Part shown: positions 12,365 through 24,547 of the stretch, piece after piece
How positions within the stretch are numbered: position 1 is the first letter of the stretch
How the letters are laid out: each line of letters opens with the position of its first letter
Notes under the pieces: model-generated
Databases searched by the model: none
Told to the model about the DNA's origin: nothing
Seen by the model: the letters and a program-made list of their open reading frames with translations, nothing else
Position numbers and translations under genes: made by a program
Origin: Ephydatia muelleri
Taxonomy: Eukaryota > Porifera > Demospongiae > Spongillida > Spongillidae
Assembly (NCBI GenBank): GCA_013339895.1
Contig: JABACO010000018.1
Span: forward strand, 1,483,453 to 1,547,452
DNA length: 64,000 nt
Reading direction: 5' to 3'

Positions 12365-13364
12365 NNNNNNNNNNNNNNNNNNNNNNNNNNNNNNNNNNNN
12401 NNNNNNNNNNNNNNNNNNNNNNNNNNNNNNNNNNNNNNNNNNNNNNNNNNNNNNNNNNNNNNNNNNNNNNNNNNNNNNNNNNNNNNNNNNNNNNNNNNNN
12501 NNNNNNNNNNNNNNNNNNNNNNNNNNNNNNNNNNNNNNNNNNNNNNNNNNNNNNNNNNNNNNNNNNNNNNNNNNNNNNNNNNNNNNNNNNNNNNNNNNNN
12601 NNNNNNNNNNNNNNNNNNNNNNNNNNNNNNNNNNNNNNNNNNNNNNNNNNNNNNNNNNNNNNNNNNNNNNNNNNNNNNNNNNNNNNNNNNNNNNNNNNNN
12701 NNNNNNNNNNNNNNNNNNNNNNNNNNNNNNNNNNNNNNNNNNNNNNNNNNNNNNNNNNNNNNNNNNNNNNNNNNNNNNNNNNNNNNNNNNNNNNNNNNNN
12801 NNNNNNNNNNNNNNNNNNNNNNNNNNNNNNNNNNNNNNNNNNNNNNNNNNNNNNNNNNNNNNNNNNNNNNNNNNNNNNNNNNNNNNNNNNNNNNNNNNNN
12901 NNNNNNNNNNNNNNNNNNNNNNNNNNNNNNNNNNNNNNNNNNNNNNNNNNNNNNNNNNNNNNNNNNNNNNNNNNNNNNNNNNNNNNNNNNNNNNNNNNNN
13001 NNNNNNNNNNNNNNNNNNNNNNNNNNNNNNNNNNNNNNNNNNNNNNNNNNNNNNNNNNNNNNNNNNNNNNNNNNNNNNNNNNNNNNNNNNNNNNNNNNNN
13101 NNNNNNNNNNNNNNNNNNNNNNNNNNNNNNNNNNNNNNNNNNNNNNNNNNNNNNNNNNNNNNNNNNNNNNNNNNNNNNNNNNNNNNNNNNNNNNNNNNNN
13201 NNNNNNNNNNNNNNNNNNNNNNNNNNNNNNNNNNNNNNNNNNNNNNNNNNNNNNNNNNNNNNNNNNNNNNNNNNNNNNNNNNNNNNNNNNNNNNNNNNNN
13301 NNNNNNNNNNNNNNNNNNNNNNNNNNNNNNNNNNNNNNNNNNNNNNNNNNNNNNNNNNNNNNNN
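12365..13364. other. Assembly gap (1000 N)
   Basis: Exactly 1000 N, a conventional placeholder rather than a measured distance. The sequence on either side (retroelement versus the middle of a CEP192 exon) need not be adjacent in the genome. Confidence 0.99.
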
Positions 13365-14123
13365 GGGGCTCAATGAGCAGCCCAGTATGGACTCCACCCT
13401 TTTGGCCGAGGAGGAGGACAAGGGGGGGGACACTGAGCACGGCCAGACCCCATGGCGCCATCCCACGGGGTCGAGCTGACTCCAGTAGTCACCACGCACA
13501 CCCCATTTTCCGTCCAATTCCAACTCCCTAAGCTGGACCTAAGGGACAGCTCGCTGCGAACCAGCTCTTCTCCCTTGCATGGCCGTAGGAGGGCGTTTGA
13601 GAGCACAGCACGCCCCGTGGCTCCAGCCACCACTGCAACCATTACCGCATCGGATATGAAAAGGGTTGGTGGCTCTAAGGCTCCCACTACAGCTGTCACC
13701 TTTGTGGCTGACAAGCCACGTACCACTGCACACCTCCTGACTGGAGGGGGGAGCGGAGGGGATGTGACCCTGGACCCCCCTGAGCTGTCCACGCTGAGCC
13801 TCTCTCCGGGTTTCAGTGGGCTGGGCAGTCCTTCAACTCCTCCCCAGGCCCACCTGACTGCAGTGTTTGACATGACGGCAAACACGGCCCTTAGAACGCG
13901 ACCCTTCCCTCCTATTGGGGACACTCCAGGCAGGCATGGACCTTCCACTTGGTCCACTGCTTACCCCTCATTCAAGGACCAGAGGAAAACCCAACCCCTT
14001 ACTATGGGGCCAACACCTGCAACTGTGGCAGTTTCAGTGCCTTTGCCTGTTGTATCGAGCCTTGCTGGCTCTGTGGAGTTTGTTGCGTCGTCTTGTGCAC
14101 CCCAAGGAAGCAGAACTGTATCT

Positions 14124-14584
14124 GGGACACCCCTGGTGCCTGCTACTGTGAGCTCATCGCTGGTTGGGACACCTCTGTTGCCTGCTACTGGGAGCTCATC
14201 ACTGGCTGGGACACCTCTGATGCCTGCTACTGTGAGCTCATCACTGGCTGGGACACCTCTGGTGCCTGCTACTGTGAGCTCATCACTGGCTGGGACACCT
14301 CTGATGCCTGCTACTGGGAGCTCATCACTGGCTGGGACACCTCTGGTGCCTGCTACTGTGAGCTCATCACTGGCTGGGACACCTCTGGTGCCTGCTACTG
14401 TGAGCTCATCACTGGCTGGGACACCTCTGATGCCTGCTACTGTGAGCTCATCACTGGCTGGGACACCTCTGGTGCCTGCTACTGGGAGCTCATCACTGGC
14501 TGGGACACCTCTGGTGCCTGCTACTGTGAGCTCATCACTGGCTGGGACACCTCTGGTGCCTGCTACTGTGAGCTCATCACTGGT
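14124..14584 (+). repeat. 42-bp coding minisatellite in CEP192 (left)
   Basis: Eleven tandem 42-bp units, each encoding a 14-residue GTPLVPATVSSSLA-like module in the disordered N-terminal half of the CEP192 homologue. Units differ at one or two sites (V/M, V/G). The unit length keeps frame, so copy number can vary without harm. Confidence 0.95.
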
Positions 14585-15572
14585 GACAGGGACACAGCCA
14601 GGAACCAGTGCACACAGTGGTGCCAAGGGTAGCGATGAGAGGAAAGCTGTCCCAGCTGAAGGCAATCCTGGAACCAAGTGAGTCCTTCCTGGCCAGCCTG
14701 AAGAAACCTCCCCCTCCCTCCTCGGCCCACACCTCCCTGCCTCTTGGCACCAGTGCAAGCACAACGCCATCCTCCCTTGAAAAGCCTTCCCTGTCTGCCT
14801 CAAGGACTGCGCTCTCTTACACCATAGCCGCTACTCCACCCTCGTCATCGGTAGGACCCACTGCCCCACATGTGGCCACACCCTCATCTTTTGTGGTGCC
14901 GCCACCTTTGTCCTTTGCTCCGCCCAGTATGTGGCCCCGCCTCCTTGCTGGTCACCACATTGCCATCCACTAGCGGCCATCTTACTGGGTCACTCCCCAC
15001 CTATCTGACCAGGTCATCCCTGCCAGCTAGGCCTGTCTCGGGCAGCTCTACCTCTGACACCTCACTGACTGGTCCCCATCTGTATTCTTCCACCTCTGCC
15101 GGCATCGTGGCTGGTTTCCGTACTATGGGTACCACAAGCGTCACGGCATCGTTCAACGTCTTCTCTCCTCTTAACAGTCCTAGCCACTCCCCTCTGGCCT
15201 CGCCCACACCTGGGGACAGCCTCACCACCTCTCCAGCGACTCTTGTTTCTGCCACCCCAGGGGGGCCCAGACCCAAAGCGGTGCCGTCGCCTTCGTCGTC
15301 CCTCTCCAAGTCCTCTGAGAAGCGGGTGCTAGAACCCTCGCCACGCAGTGATGCTGATGGGAGGAAGAAGGCATCGGAGGCTGGTTTATTGACACCCAGA
15401 ACGAGTCTGGAGCGTAAGGAAAGGACAGAGAGCTATGGTGCTCCCTCCCCAGGGAGCTGGGGCAGTGGTGTGAGTCCTCCTTCTGTGAGACCCAATGACA
15501 ACAAGGGGAAGCGCGTGCAAGATGAAGAGGCTACGAGTCGTGGTTCTCTCCACAGTGCCAGTCCCAGGGGTA

Positions 15573-15672
15573 CAGAGGAGCGCACCAGGGGTACAGAGGA
15601 ACGTGCCAGGGGTGCAGAGGAACGTGGCAGGGGTACAGAGGAACGCGCCGGGGGTGCAGAGGAACGTGTCAG
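15573..15672 (+). repeat. 21-bp coding repeat (RGTEERA-type) in CEP192 (left)
   Basis: Five to six 21-bp units encode a seven-residue R-G-T/A-E-E-R-A motif in the low-complexity region. The same repeat occurs in the right copy at about 59060-59170. Confidence 0.9.
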
Positions 15673-16014
15673 TTCATCACGGTTGCACAGCCTTGTGACC
15701 ACAGCACCCTCTGGACATTCGCAGACCTCTGTCCTTCCCCTCTTCTCCCATGTACATGTGTCCTCGCATCTGAGTCCTCACTCCTCTGCCACGCTGGGAT
15801 CGACCGTGCCACAGACCACAGCTGTGTCTACCATGCAGGGCTCTTTATCATTTTCCTCAGTCCGTGGCTCTTTATTTGCCAAGGGTTCTTTATCGTCTGC
15901 AGCAGCAGCTCAGAGTCCTAGTGTTTCACTTGCATCACAATCGCCTCTCTTCTCAGCGCAGTCCCATCCTACCCTTCCAATGTCTGCTAGTTTACCAGCA
16001 ATCCTGTTTGCCTC

Positions 16015-16290
16015 GCCCCGTCCCTCATTGACCACACCCTCCTTAGTCAAACCCCGCACATCACTGACCACGCCTTCTACAGTCACACCCCACCCGTCAC
16101 TGACCACACCCTCTTTGGCCACACAGCGCCCGTTACTGACCACGCCCTCTTCTGTTCTGCCTCAGCCACCGTTGACCACACCCTCACCCCATCTACCACT
16201 GACCACGCCCTCTTCCGTCACGCCACATTCATCACCAGCCATGGCTCTGTTCACACCCCCATCATCACTGACCACACCCTCCTCTGCCCG
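16015..16290 (+). repeat. Imperfect ~30-bp coding repeats (SLTTPS-type) in CEP192 (left)
   Basis: Eight to nine diverged units, each with an SLTTPS or similar core, lie in the long Ser/Thr/Pro-rich exon. The partner copy is at about 58445-58720. Such Ser/Thr-Pro sites are common in proteins regulated by proline-directed kinases, but no specific site is claimed. Confidence 0.8.
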
Positions 16291-17520
16291 CTCAATACTT
16301 GCTACGCAAACATCTCCCATCTCCTCCCCCTTGCCCCCCACCTACCGTGTTCCCAAAATCTGCCCACTCCCAGCAGAGTACCCCCACATCCGGTCAGGCA
16401 AGCTCTCAATCGTCCACAGCAAGGACACCCGTCAGCCACACGAGTCCACACACACACAACCAGTCCAGGAACGTGCTGTTTGCAGCGTCTCCCTCCACCC
16501 TCTCCCCCTCCTCCCCCTCCTCTGTGGGGTGGTAGTGGACGTGAAGGGATCCGTGCGGGACCTCTGTCCTGTGGTGTGTCCGGAGGTAGTGACGTTTGAC
16601 CCCACCTGCTGTGTGGGAGGTGCCCTGACCACCCAGGTGGTGCTGAATAACGAGGGGGACAGATGGATGCAGTCTTCACTGGAGCTCACTGCCCTGCGTA
16701 AGGATGGAGTGGAGGTGAGAGGGGAGAGAGGAGGAGGAGAGAGTTTGTCTAGCGATTTGCGTTTATTTTTTATGGCGATGCGTGCAGATGTTATTCTGTA
16801 ACTCATTCAACAGTGCTTGGCTGATGAAAAGTGTAAGGTCTTTGCATTGCAACCAAGATGCTTCATTGGTCCTCACAAGTCAGAGATAGTCAAGGTTGGT
16901 TGACTTAAAGTATATTCCTTCCCACCATTTTCAGCAGAGTTTTTGTGTCTCTCACCCTTTCTCTTATGCATATAGATCACCTTTCGGCCATTCCTTCCTG
17001 GGACCTACAGGGGAGAGCTGACAGTGACCTCCAGACTTGTTGTGGAGGACGCTTCAAGCACTGTTCGCCTTCCAAGGTCGTCATAAAAGCGTCTGCTGAG
17101 AACCACAACTCCAGGTACATAGAGAATGTCACACAAAGCTAGCACTCCAAGCTGAGGTTGTTCTTTAACTAGCACAAACCAATTTCCCCACCTTTTATAT
17201 ATAATTATTATTAGTTTTTATTTTATTTATTCAGGTTCTGACAAGAGGCCAGGGTCCACCTCTGCTGGATTATGGCCTGGTGCTGGCAGGAACTTCCTCT
17301 TCTTTGCCTCTGCGCCTGATCAACCACGGGCATGCTGATATCTCACTTGGACTGGTCATCTCGGCGGTGGGTTGTGAGGGTGTTTATGTGGGTGAAAGAA
17401 CCGGGCACACATTTTCAACTTCTTTTGTGTAATGTATATTTTTGAGTGTTCAACATCTCTCTCACTTTACTGTATCAAACCATTATATTGCTATTCTCTT
17501 TTTTTTTCCTCTCTCTCCAC

Positions 17521-17632
17521 TGCCTCCCTCCCCCCCTCCCTCCCTCCCTCCCCTCCCTCCCCCTCCCTCCCTCCCTCCCTCCCCCCCTCCCTCCCTCCCC
17601 CTCCCTCCCCTCCCTCCCTCCCTCCCTCCCTC
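17521..17632 (+). repeat. (CCCT)n tract before a CEP192 splice acceptor (left)
   Basis: About 110 bp of CCCT/CCCCT repeats in the intron between exons 17235-17366 and 17663-17785, ending about 30 bp upstream of the acceptor at 17661-17662. It would act as an extended polypyrimidine tract. The right-arm copy at about 57107-57212 differs in length. Confidence 0.9.
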
Positions 17633-18658
17633 TATCACTTTATCACTCACCATGCAATGCAGGCACCCACCCTCACCCAAACGTGTTTGTCATTTGGAGA
17701 TGGCTCAAAGTCTCTTCCAGCCCAGTTGCATCCCAGTGCATCTTCCAGCTGTACCTCTCTCTACATCACCTTGCCTCCTAAGAAGGTCAGCTGTGGGATG
17801 CATCTAACATGTTAACCCTTTGGGGCAGAGGTATCTTATGGCTTAGCTGGCTGTACAGTTAATAGTAATCCCAATGTCATCTTTAGGACATGCCAGAAAT
17901 GTTGTGCACTCTTATTATGCACCATAAAACCTTTGCTGTTGTGTGCAGGCGAAGGATGATAGTAATTCTATCGATTGTAACCTTCAAAGCCCCTAAGAAG
18001 CATTACCAAGGTAAGGTTGCAATGCTGTGTGTTGCGTCTCTCTGGTAACTAGTCTGACATCTGCCCTGCACCACAGAGCTCGAAGCCACTGGTCCACTGG
18101 AGGAAATATCCGCTCATGTTGACTGCATGATTGATGGTGTTGGAACAGGTAAGCATTATGTATGTGCATGTGTGTGTGCACACTGTTTGTGTGTGTGTAT
18201 GTTGCATGGTTGCAAAATATCATGCAGCAAACTCCCTTCCTCTCAGGACCTCTCTTTAGTGTCCCCATAAAGGCTACTGTAGGCGTGGCCAGGCTGCATG
18301 TCCCCCGAAGTCTGATGGTAGGCTGTTACCATGACAACGGCCGCACTAATGACTGCATCTCACAATGTTCCTATCATCTCTTCCTTCCTCCCCTTCCTTT
18401 CCCTTCCTCCTCCCTTCCTCACCCATTTTTCATCTCTCTCAGACTCTGTCCCTTAGCTGTCTCGCTGGCAGTACAGTGACCAGGGCTGTGCCTCTCAAGA
18501 ATGCTGGCAATGTTCCCATACTGGTCAAGCTGAAGACCTCAGAGAAGGCTGCCCATTTCTCTGTCTACCCCGAGGTGCTCCATTTGGAAGTCAACCAGGT
18601 GGGTGGTGGACCCAAACTCTCGACTAACAATTGCATCTTTGTGCTGAATGCACGAAAT

Positions 18659-19004
18659 TAATGGTTTTGAAATAGGATGAGGATATATGATATACGCACA
18701 GATCATGTGTTATGGAAATGGAGAGGCATGTAATGACTTACGTATAAATAATAGTTTTTAAATTGACCAGCATTATTACAGTCAGCTATTATAATTCTAC
18801 AAACTGTTTGGCAATATTTAGAACTACACTTACAAACATTTTGTTTACCTGTATCTACAAATTCAAGTAAAATCATTTTAGCTGACTAATTTGGCCAGTT
18901 TATTAATTTTATACATCAATAGAATACAGCCTCTCCACTTCCATAACACAAAATAAACACGATCTATGCATGTATCATATCCCCACCCTATTTCAAACCC
19001 ATTA
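18659..19004. mobile_element. Foldback MITE in a CEP192 intron (left)
   Basis: A 346-bp imperfect inverted repeat lies in the intron following the exon that ends near 18600. Its ends read TAATGGTTTTGAAATAGG and, in reverse complement, TAATGGGTTTGAAATAGG, and most of the interior can pair. There is no coding capacity. TA at each end would suit a Tc1/mariner-type duplication, but the family is not established. The same element is at 55738-56085. Confidence 0.8.
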
Positions 19005-20204
19005 TCTAGGGTCACTTAAATGACAGCAGTATTGCATTGCTACGTTGCAATTGTGACATGGCCAGTAGGTGTTGTACTAAGGTCTTGAATGTCCCATCCA
19101 TTCATAGGTCTGAATGAGCAGTATTAAATTATTAATTATTAATTACGCATTGAAATGATGTTTTCAGAGTGAAGTGGTAATGGCTGCTGCAGCAGCTGCA
19201 GTTCCACTGTCTCAATGAGGTGTTTGTATTTTCACCTTCTTGGTCCTTACAGGAGGCCCAAGTCAGTGTACAGTTTGCCCCACCCACTGGTCTCACTACA
19301 AATGAAGGGTGAGTCATTTTACCATGCAGTGTTTTGTTTTTTGTTTTTGTTTTGTTTTGAAGCACCAATGTCTCTGTGTCTCTCAGCTTGTTAATGATGT
19401 ACATTGATCCAAGTGGTCCAAACTATGAGATGAAGCTTCATGGCACAGCTGTTGAAAGCCAGAGCGCGGAGAAATGGTGAGGGTGTGTCTTATAGACTCT
19501 TGTACCATGTTGCTCGCTTACATTCAACCACAGCTTGCTCTCCTGCAACAAGAGCTCCTTGTACTGGGGTGGAGTGAACGTTGGAGACTCGAGGTTGGTC
19601 TGGGAACCAGCACGTGCCATCAGCTGCCCATTCTGTTGGATTCTTTATTGGATTTGTTGCTGGGTCGGGTCATGCAGATATAGTTCATGTATCTCTGGAT
19701 GGGGTAATGCGTTGTAGTGTGTACTATGCTGGGATGGGGTAATGTATTTGGTGTGTTCTACATGCTCGGTTGTGTGTCTACATGCAGGCCTCTGAAGCTT
19801 GTTATTCGGAACAGCTTTCCTTATGAAGTCCCTCTGAGGGTATCGTTGAGAGACCCCTTGTCAGCATTCCAGCTGCATGTAGGTTGGCATGTAACCCTTC
19901 CTTCTATTTAATTCTGCCTCCTAATTTTTCCCCTCTCTTCTCTTGTACCCCCCCTCTCATATTCTCCACCCTCTCCCTCCTCAGGACTTACCTGACCAAG
20001 ATATCACCATCCATCCTGAGGTCAGCCTACTTGTTGACAATATCAGGCCTGCACTACTGGTGATGTGCCTGCCTTCGTCTTCTTGCACTTATAGGAACAG
20101 CTTCCTCTGCATGTTGTGTTTGCCCCTTCTGTTGCCAAGGTCTTTGTAAATGCACTAGACATCTACGACCAAATGCACTCCAAGAAATTCAAGGTACCGT
20201 GTGT

Positions 20205-20345
20205 ACATGTGTGATGTATTTGCATTTGTGTACTTGTATGTGAATGTGTGTCCATGTGTGATTACATTTATGTGTATGTACGTGTACATGTATGTGTGTG
20301 CATGTGTATATGTGTACAGTACAGTGTACATGTACACATACATAT
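20205..20345 (+). repeat. TG/TA-rich microsatellite in a CEP192 intron (left)
   Basis: An irregular TGTGTA/TGTACATG stretch of about 140 bp directly follows an exon end near 20190. Its partner is at about 54395-54545. Open frames here are compositional. Confidence 0.8.
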
Positions 20346-20954
20346 GTGTTAGTGGATGGGGATATGTTTGTGATACTTGTGATGCTACCCCCACCAGATC
20401 CCTCTATGTGGCTATGGAGGCACCAGTGATGTGGAGCTGGTCAATATACCCAAATCGTCAGGAGGGTATCTGTTGGACCTCGGACAGGTGAGTTGAAGAA
20501 GAGAGAAGTGGAGAGAAGGGAAGGATGGAGGGTGAATGGGGATGAGAAGGACAGTTGAAGGGAGAGGGAGAAAGACAAACATATACATGCATGGTACACG
20601 TATGTATATATTCTGGTTGTGTCTATGTAAATGTAATCGATTTTTATCTTGAAAGTGTTAGACAGTTGTCTCCAATGGGATGGTATATTGTGGCTGTTAT
20701 GTGTAAATTGAAGTTTCGGCTTGTTTACTCCTTTAGCACATACATTTGTACTGTAGCTAAATAGCACAAAGGATTAACATATCTATGTGCCTCTTGTTGG
20801 TCAAATTGTAATGGGGCTTTGTGAGCACTGCACAATGCAAGCACTGAGGCCTCGATCACTGCTGTCTGCAGGTGTCGAGTGGCAGTAGAAGTGTGAGCAA
20901 GATATCCTTGCACAACTCAGGACAGGGAACTGCATTGTGAAGGTGCTATGCTAC

Positions 20955-21085
20955 CCAGGTATGTAAGTGTTTAAGTGTTTGTTACCCAGGTGTGTAAGTG
21001 TTTGTTACCCAGGTATGTACAGTGTAAGTGTTTGTTACCCAGGTATGTAAGTGTGTAAGTGTTTGTTACCCAGGTATGTAAGTGT
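20955..21085 (+). repeat. Tandem repeat of the GTTACCCAGGTATGTAAGTG type
   Basis: Four to five units of roughly 20-33 bp begin exactly at an exon end, so each unit carries a copy of the CAG/GTATGT 5' splice site and its flank. The partner array at about 53660-53790 differs slightly in unit count or spacing. Confidence 0.85.
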
Positions 21086-22781
21086 TTTTCACCCCCCAAA
21101 TATGTTGCGCAGTGTAAGTGCTTGTTGCATATTGGGAGATTTACTTCACTATTAAGTATATGTGCCCATTATGTATTTGCCTTCAAAAAGCATTGTATAA
21201 TAAATTTCAGTGTCCTTAGTTTCAGATACAGTATTTTGCATGTGTTTGCATACACACACACACACACGTGTCTTCAGGCTTTGCAATCTTATTTAATGCC
21301 ATTGACTTTAAAGTTATGTAACCATCCCTTCACCAAACCTTTAAGTTTTCTTGTTTTCATACACTTGTTGCAGTCGGAGAGTCTTCCTCACCTCTTCCAC
21401 CTAGCCAGGTTGCTGTCTCACCGGCTGAGTTCATCCTACCTCCCCAGGCATCAAAGGTGCTTTTAATGTCCCTTGATCAACACCTCTTCCCTCCCTTCAC
21501 TCCCCATGTACCCCACACCTTCCCTCCCCTCCCTCCACTATCCATCCCCTCTTTCCCCTTCCTATCATCTCACACCTATAGGAGCTCGTGGTTATCTTTA
21601 CAGGGGAGCCCAAGCCATCTGCCCCACCTGGTTCTCCCCTGGCCCAGTTGGTCTTCTTCACTGGCGACGAGATTGTTAGGGAGAGATTTGTGAGGTAGCT
21701 TACATGTTGTGCCTCGCTGGACCCAACCCTTTTAATCTGTTTTCCCACATCACAGGGCCATGAGCAAAGGCCTGCAGCTGGGCAACCTGTTTAACAAGAT
21801 GTTTGTAAAGCAGTTACCAGAGCAGAAATCCATCACTGCAGGTATGCTTTGGTTTTTGATTTACAGGGGGCGGGTAATTTTGTCATCATTTTGGCTGATG
21901 TCATAGCAGTGACATGTTGTAACCAGGGTCTCTCTTGCAGAAATGGAGCTAAGCAACTTCGAGGTGGACAACGAAGAGAAATTCTTTGAGTCCCATCTTC
22001 AGACCATCACTGTCTTACTCGTGGGGTGTGTCCAAGATTCCATACCCTCCCTACCCTCCCAGCCTCACAGCACAATCGCTCCCACCACCTCGCTTTCCTC
22101 CTGGACAATCCCTAGAGACCAGCCCACTCTGAGGGATGAGCCCCGTAGTGGGGTGGGCACTAATAAGGAGTGGAGTGTGGAGCCAAAGTCATTGTTGCTA
22201 TCCCCTGTGGATGGTGGAGGTGAGACCTAATTAATCATCCATTGTGTCATGTACGTGTTTGCACACTCGCAGATGTGACCACTGCATTTTGCATGTATTT
22301 TGCACACATAGAGGTACCTCACAAGCACGAATTGATGATCCATAACCACTCTGGCAGTCCACTGAGGTGCAGTGATGGGAGGAAGGGGGGGGGGTGGAGT
22401 GAGAGGAGATGTGGAGTGGGATGGGTTCACTTTACATTTGGTTTGACAGTTCCCTTTCCACCAGATATCGTGTGGTCTGGCCAAACAGCCATTTGACAGT
22501 TGCTCCAGACCAGGGTATAATCAAGCCACGGTGAGCGTGATGACTGTCTGTAGTAGCTAATGGGTCATTGACTATGGGATGCATACATGCATCTAGAGAG
22601 TAACCCTCACTGGTATGAACTTGTTTCCCCATAGCCCTTGCGCGAGTAAGCTTGCACCCGTACAAATGTATTTCTATCTTAATCATATTAATTCCTGTTA
22701 TTTATTATTATTTTTAGCTGTAATTTCTGCATCTGTATATGTGTACACGCCTCTATGGTACAACCTCTGATTGCACATTAA

Positions 22782-23177
22782 TGTCCTGTGGGTCCAGGTT
22801 TTACCACTACAATTAAGGGGTTAACTCCAAATAGTAAAAGCTTGAATTACTAACAAATAAACTATCAGTGTAAGATTACCAATTACCATGTTTGTTTATC
22901 TACCTTTGCCTAAGAGATGTACTGCATTTCATAACACAAATATCTTTTAGTGCAATATTATATGAGTGATAACGTATCTCAACATTTTGCCGCATGTGCA
23001 TATATTAACTCTGATTAGCACAAAAATTTGACTCAAATGGTAAGTGCCAAATAGATTGGCTGTTTGCTCTTACAATTGGTAATCATATTGCGAAAATGAA
23101 CTATGAATTTTGACCTCAAAAATATACGAGTTTAACCCCTAATTTTTGGGGTTAACCCTGTTACGGACCACAAGACA
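22782..23177. mobile_element. MITE flanked by TTAA in a CEP192 intron (left)
   Basis: A 396-bp non-coding element. The left end begins TGTCCTGTGGGTCC, and the right end in reverse complement begins TGTCTTGTGGTCC. TTAA is present on both sides (22778-22781 and 23178-23181). TTAA target duplication is the hallmark of piggyBac-type elements, so a piggyBac-derived MITE is likely. The partner copy is at 51563-51959. Confidence 0.75.
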
Positions 23178-24516
23178 TTAAGTCTTTGGTCATTCCATTT
23201 ACAGGAATTCATCACATGTCTTTGTTGGAACCAACGTATCTGCATCTTCCCTAGTTCAGCCTTGGACTGGGAGCATCACTGTACACTGCGGCATTGAGAA
23301 ACAGGTAAGGAGGGAGGAGGGGAAGGCCCTGTACCTTTTGACGTGTGCTGTGGTCCTGTGTGTGTAGGTGGTGCACGTCCAGGTGTTGCAGGGTACACCT
23401 AGGTGGTCTCTGACTATGGCGGCCAACACGCCAACTTCATTGCACTCTTCTCCAGCGTGTGATCCCAACTTCCTGACAGTGGTGTCATCACGATCAGTTG
23501 CCTTCCATGACACCTGTGTGGGACAGTGTTCAGGTAAGGGGATGTAGTTGAACATATATCAGCCCAAATTGAGCATCTTAAGGGTCAATGAGTGTGTATC
23601 ATTACTTTTATCAAGGGGGAGAGAAACGGTGAGTTTTTTTATGGCTCTTATGGCATTAAAAGCAAATCAGCATGACATACATGTAGACCCACTTTTTGAA
23701 AAGGTACAATACAATTATTTCGTTTCATTCTATTTGTTTGCAGAGAAGTTTTTGGAGCTTCATAATCCATTCCAGCAGCCGATGGACTGGAGGCTGAGTT
23801 CAGCAGCATCATCCTTCCACAGAGATGTGAGCTTTGTACATACATGTACAACTATGGTAGGGCTTTTGTTATAGCATTGCTTGTATATTTTTTGTTAAGC
23901 AGACCTCTGGAGGGGCCACTGATATTTGCAAAGTTTCTTATGCTGTGTTCTGGATACGTGACATGGTTGGCACCATTTTGCCCCAGAGGGACACAAAGGT
24001 ACATTGATGGTTCTCTGACCAGTCTGTGTGTAGTGGTACATCACGGACCTCTCTTGTCTTTGCCAGGTGTTGGCAATGTTTCAACCAAGAGAGGTTGGCT
24101 CATTCTCTCAAGTTTGGGACTTGGATGTGAGTGTCTCTGTGTGTGGTCATATCTGTGGATCCATGCAATGCATCTGTTCTGTGTTTGCTGGGCATGTCTA
24201 GAGGGGATTATGTGTACAGTATACCAGAGTTATGTATTGTGATGATGGCTTGTGGAATAATGGACTGTACAGTTGACTCTCCAACAGGTATCTGTGGGCA
24301 GGTGCAACCCAACGAAGATAAGATTGTCTTTTGGAGGAAAGGTTATTGGTTATTTCCCTGCCTTTTCTATGTTGTTACATGTGTGGTCAGATATAAGTTT
24401 GGAATTGTGGGCTGGAGTTGTTGAGATTTTGATTGGTGATAGAGGCGATGCAAAAATGACTATAACAGTGATAGATTCTGATCTGTGCAGCCAGGTGTTA
24501 ATATATATATCAATGT

Positions 24517-24546
<30 letters not shown>
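24517..24546 (+). repeat. Poly-G run of about 30 nt (left)
   Basis: A G homopolymer in a CEP192 intron; the right arm has the complementary C run at about 50193-50220. The length is uncertain in any assembly. Confidence 0.9.

Positions 24547-24547
<1 letters not shown>

Noticed and set aside
12345..13523. Open frames that run through the N gap
   Set aside because: Ns have no stops, so the frames are artefacts. The same holds for frames across 38580-39579.
13949..14632. Alternative frame with WDTSGACYCELITG repeats
   Set aside because: It is a shadow of the 42-bp CEP192 coding repeat; the VPATVSSSLAGTPL frame is continuous with CEP192 in the right copy.
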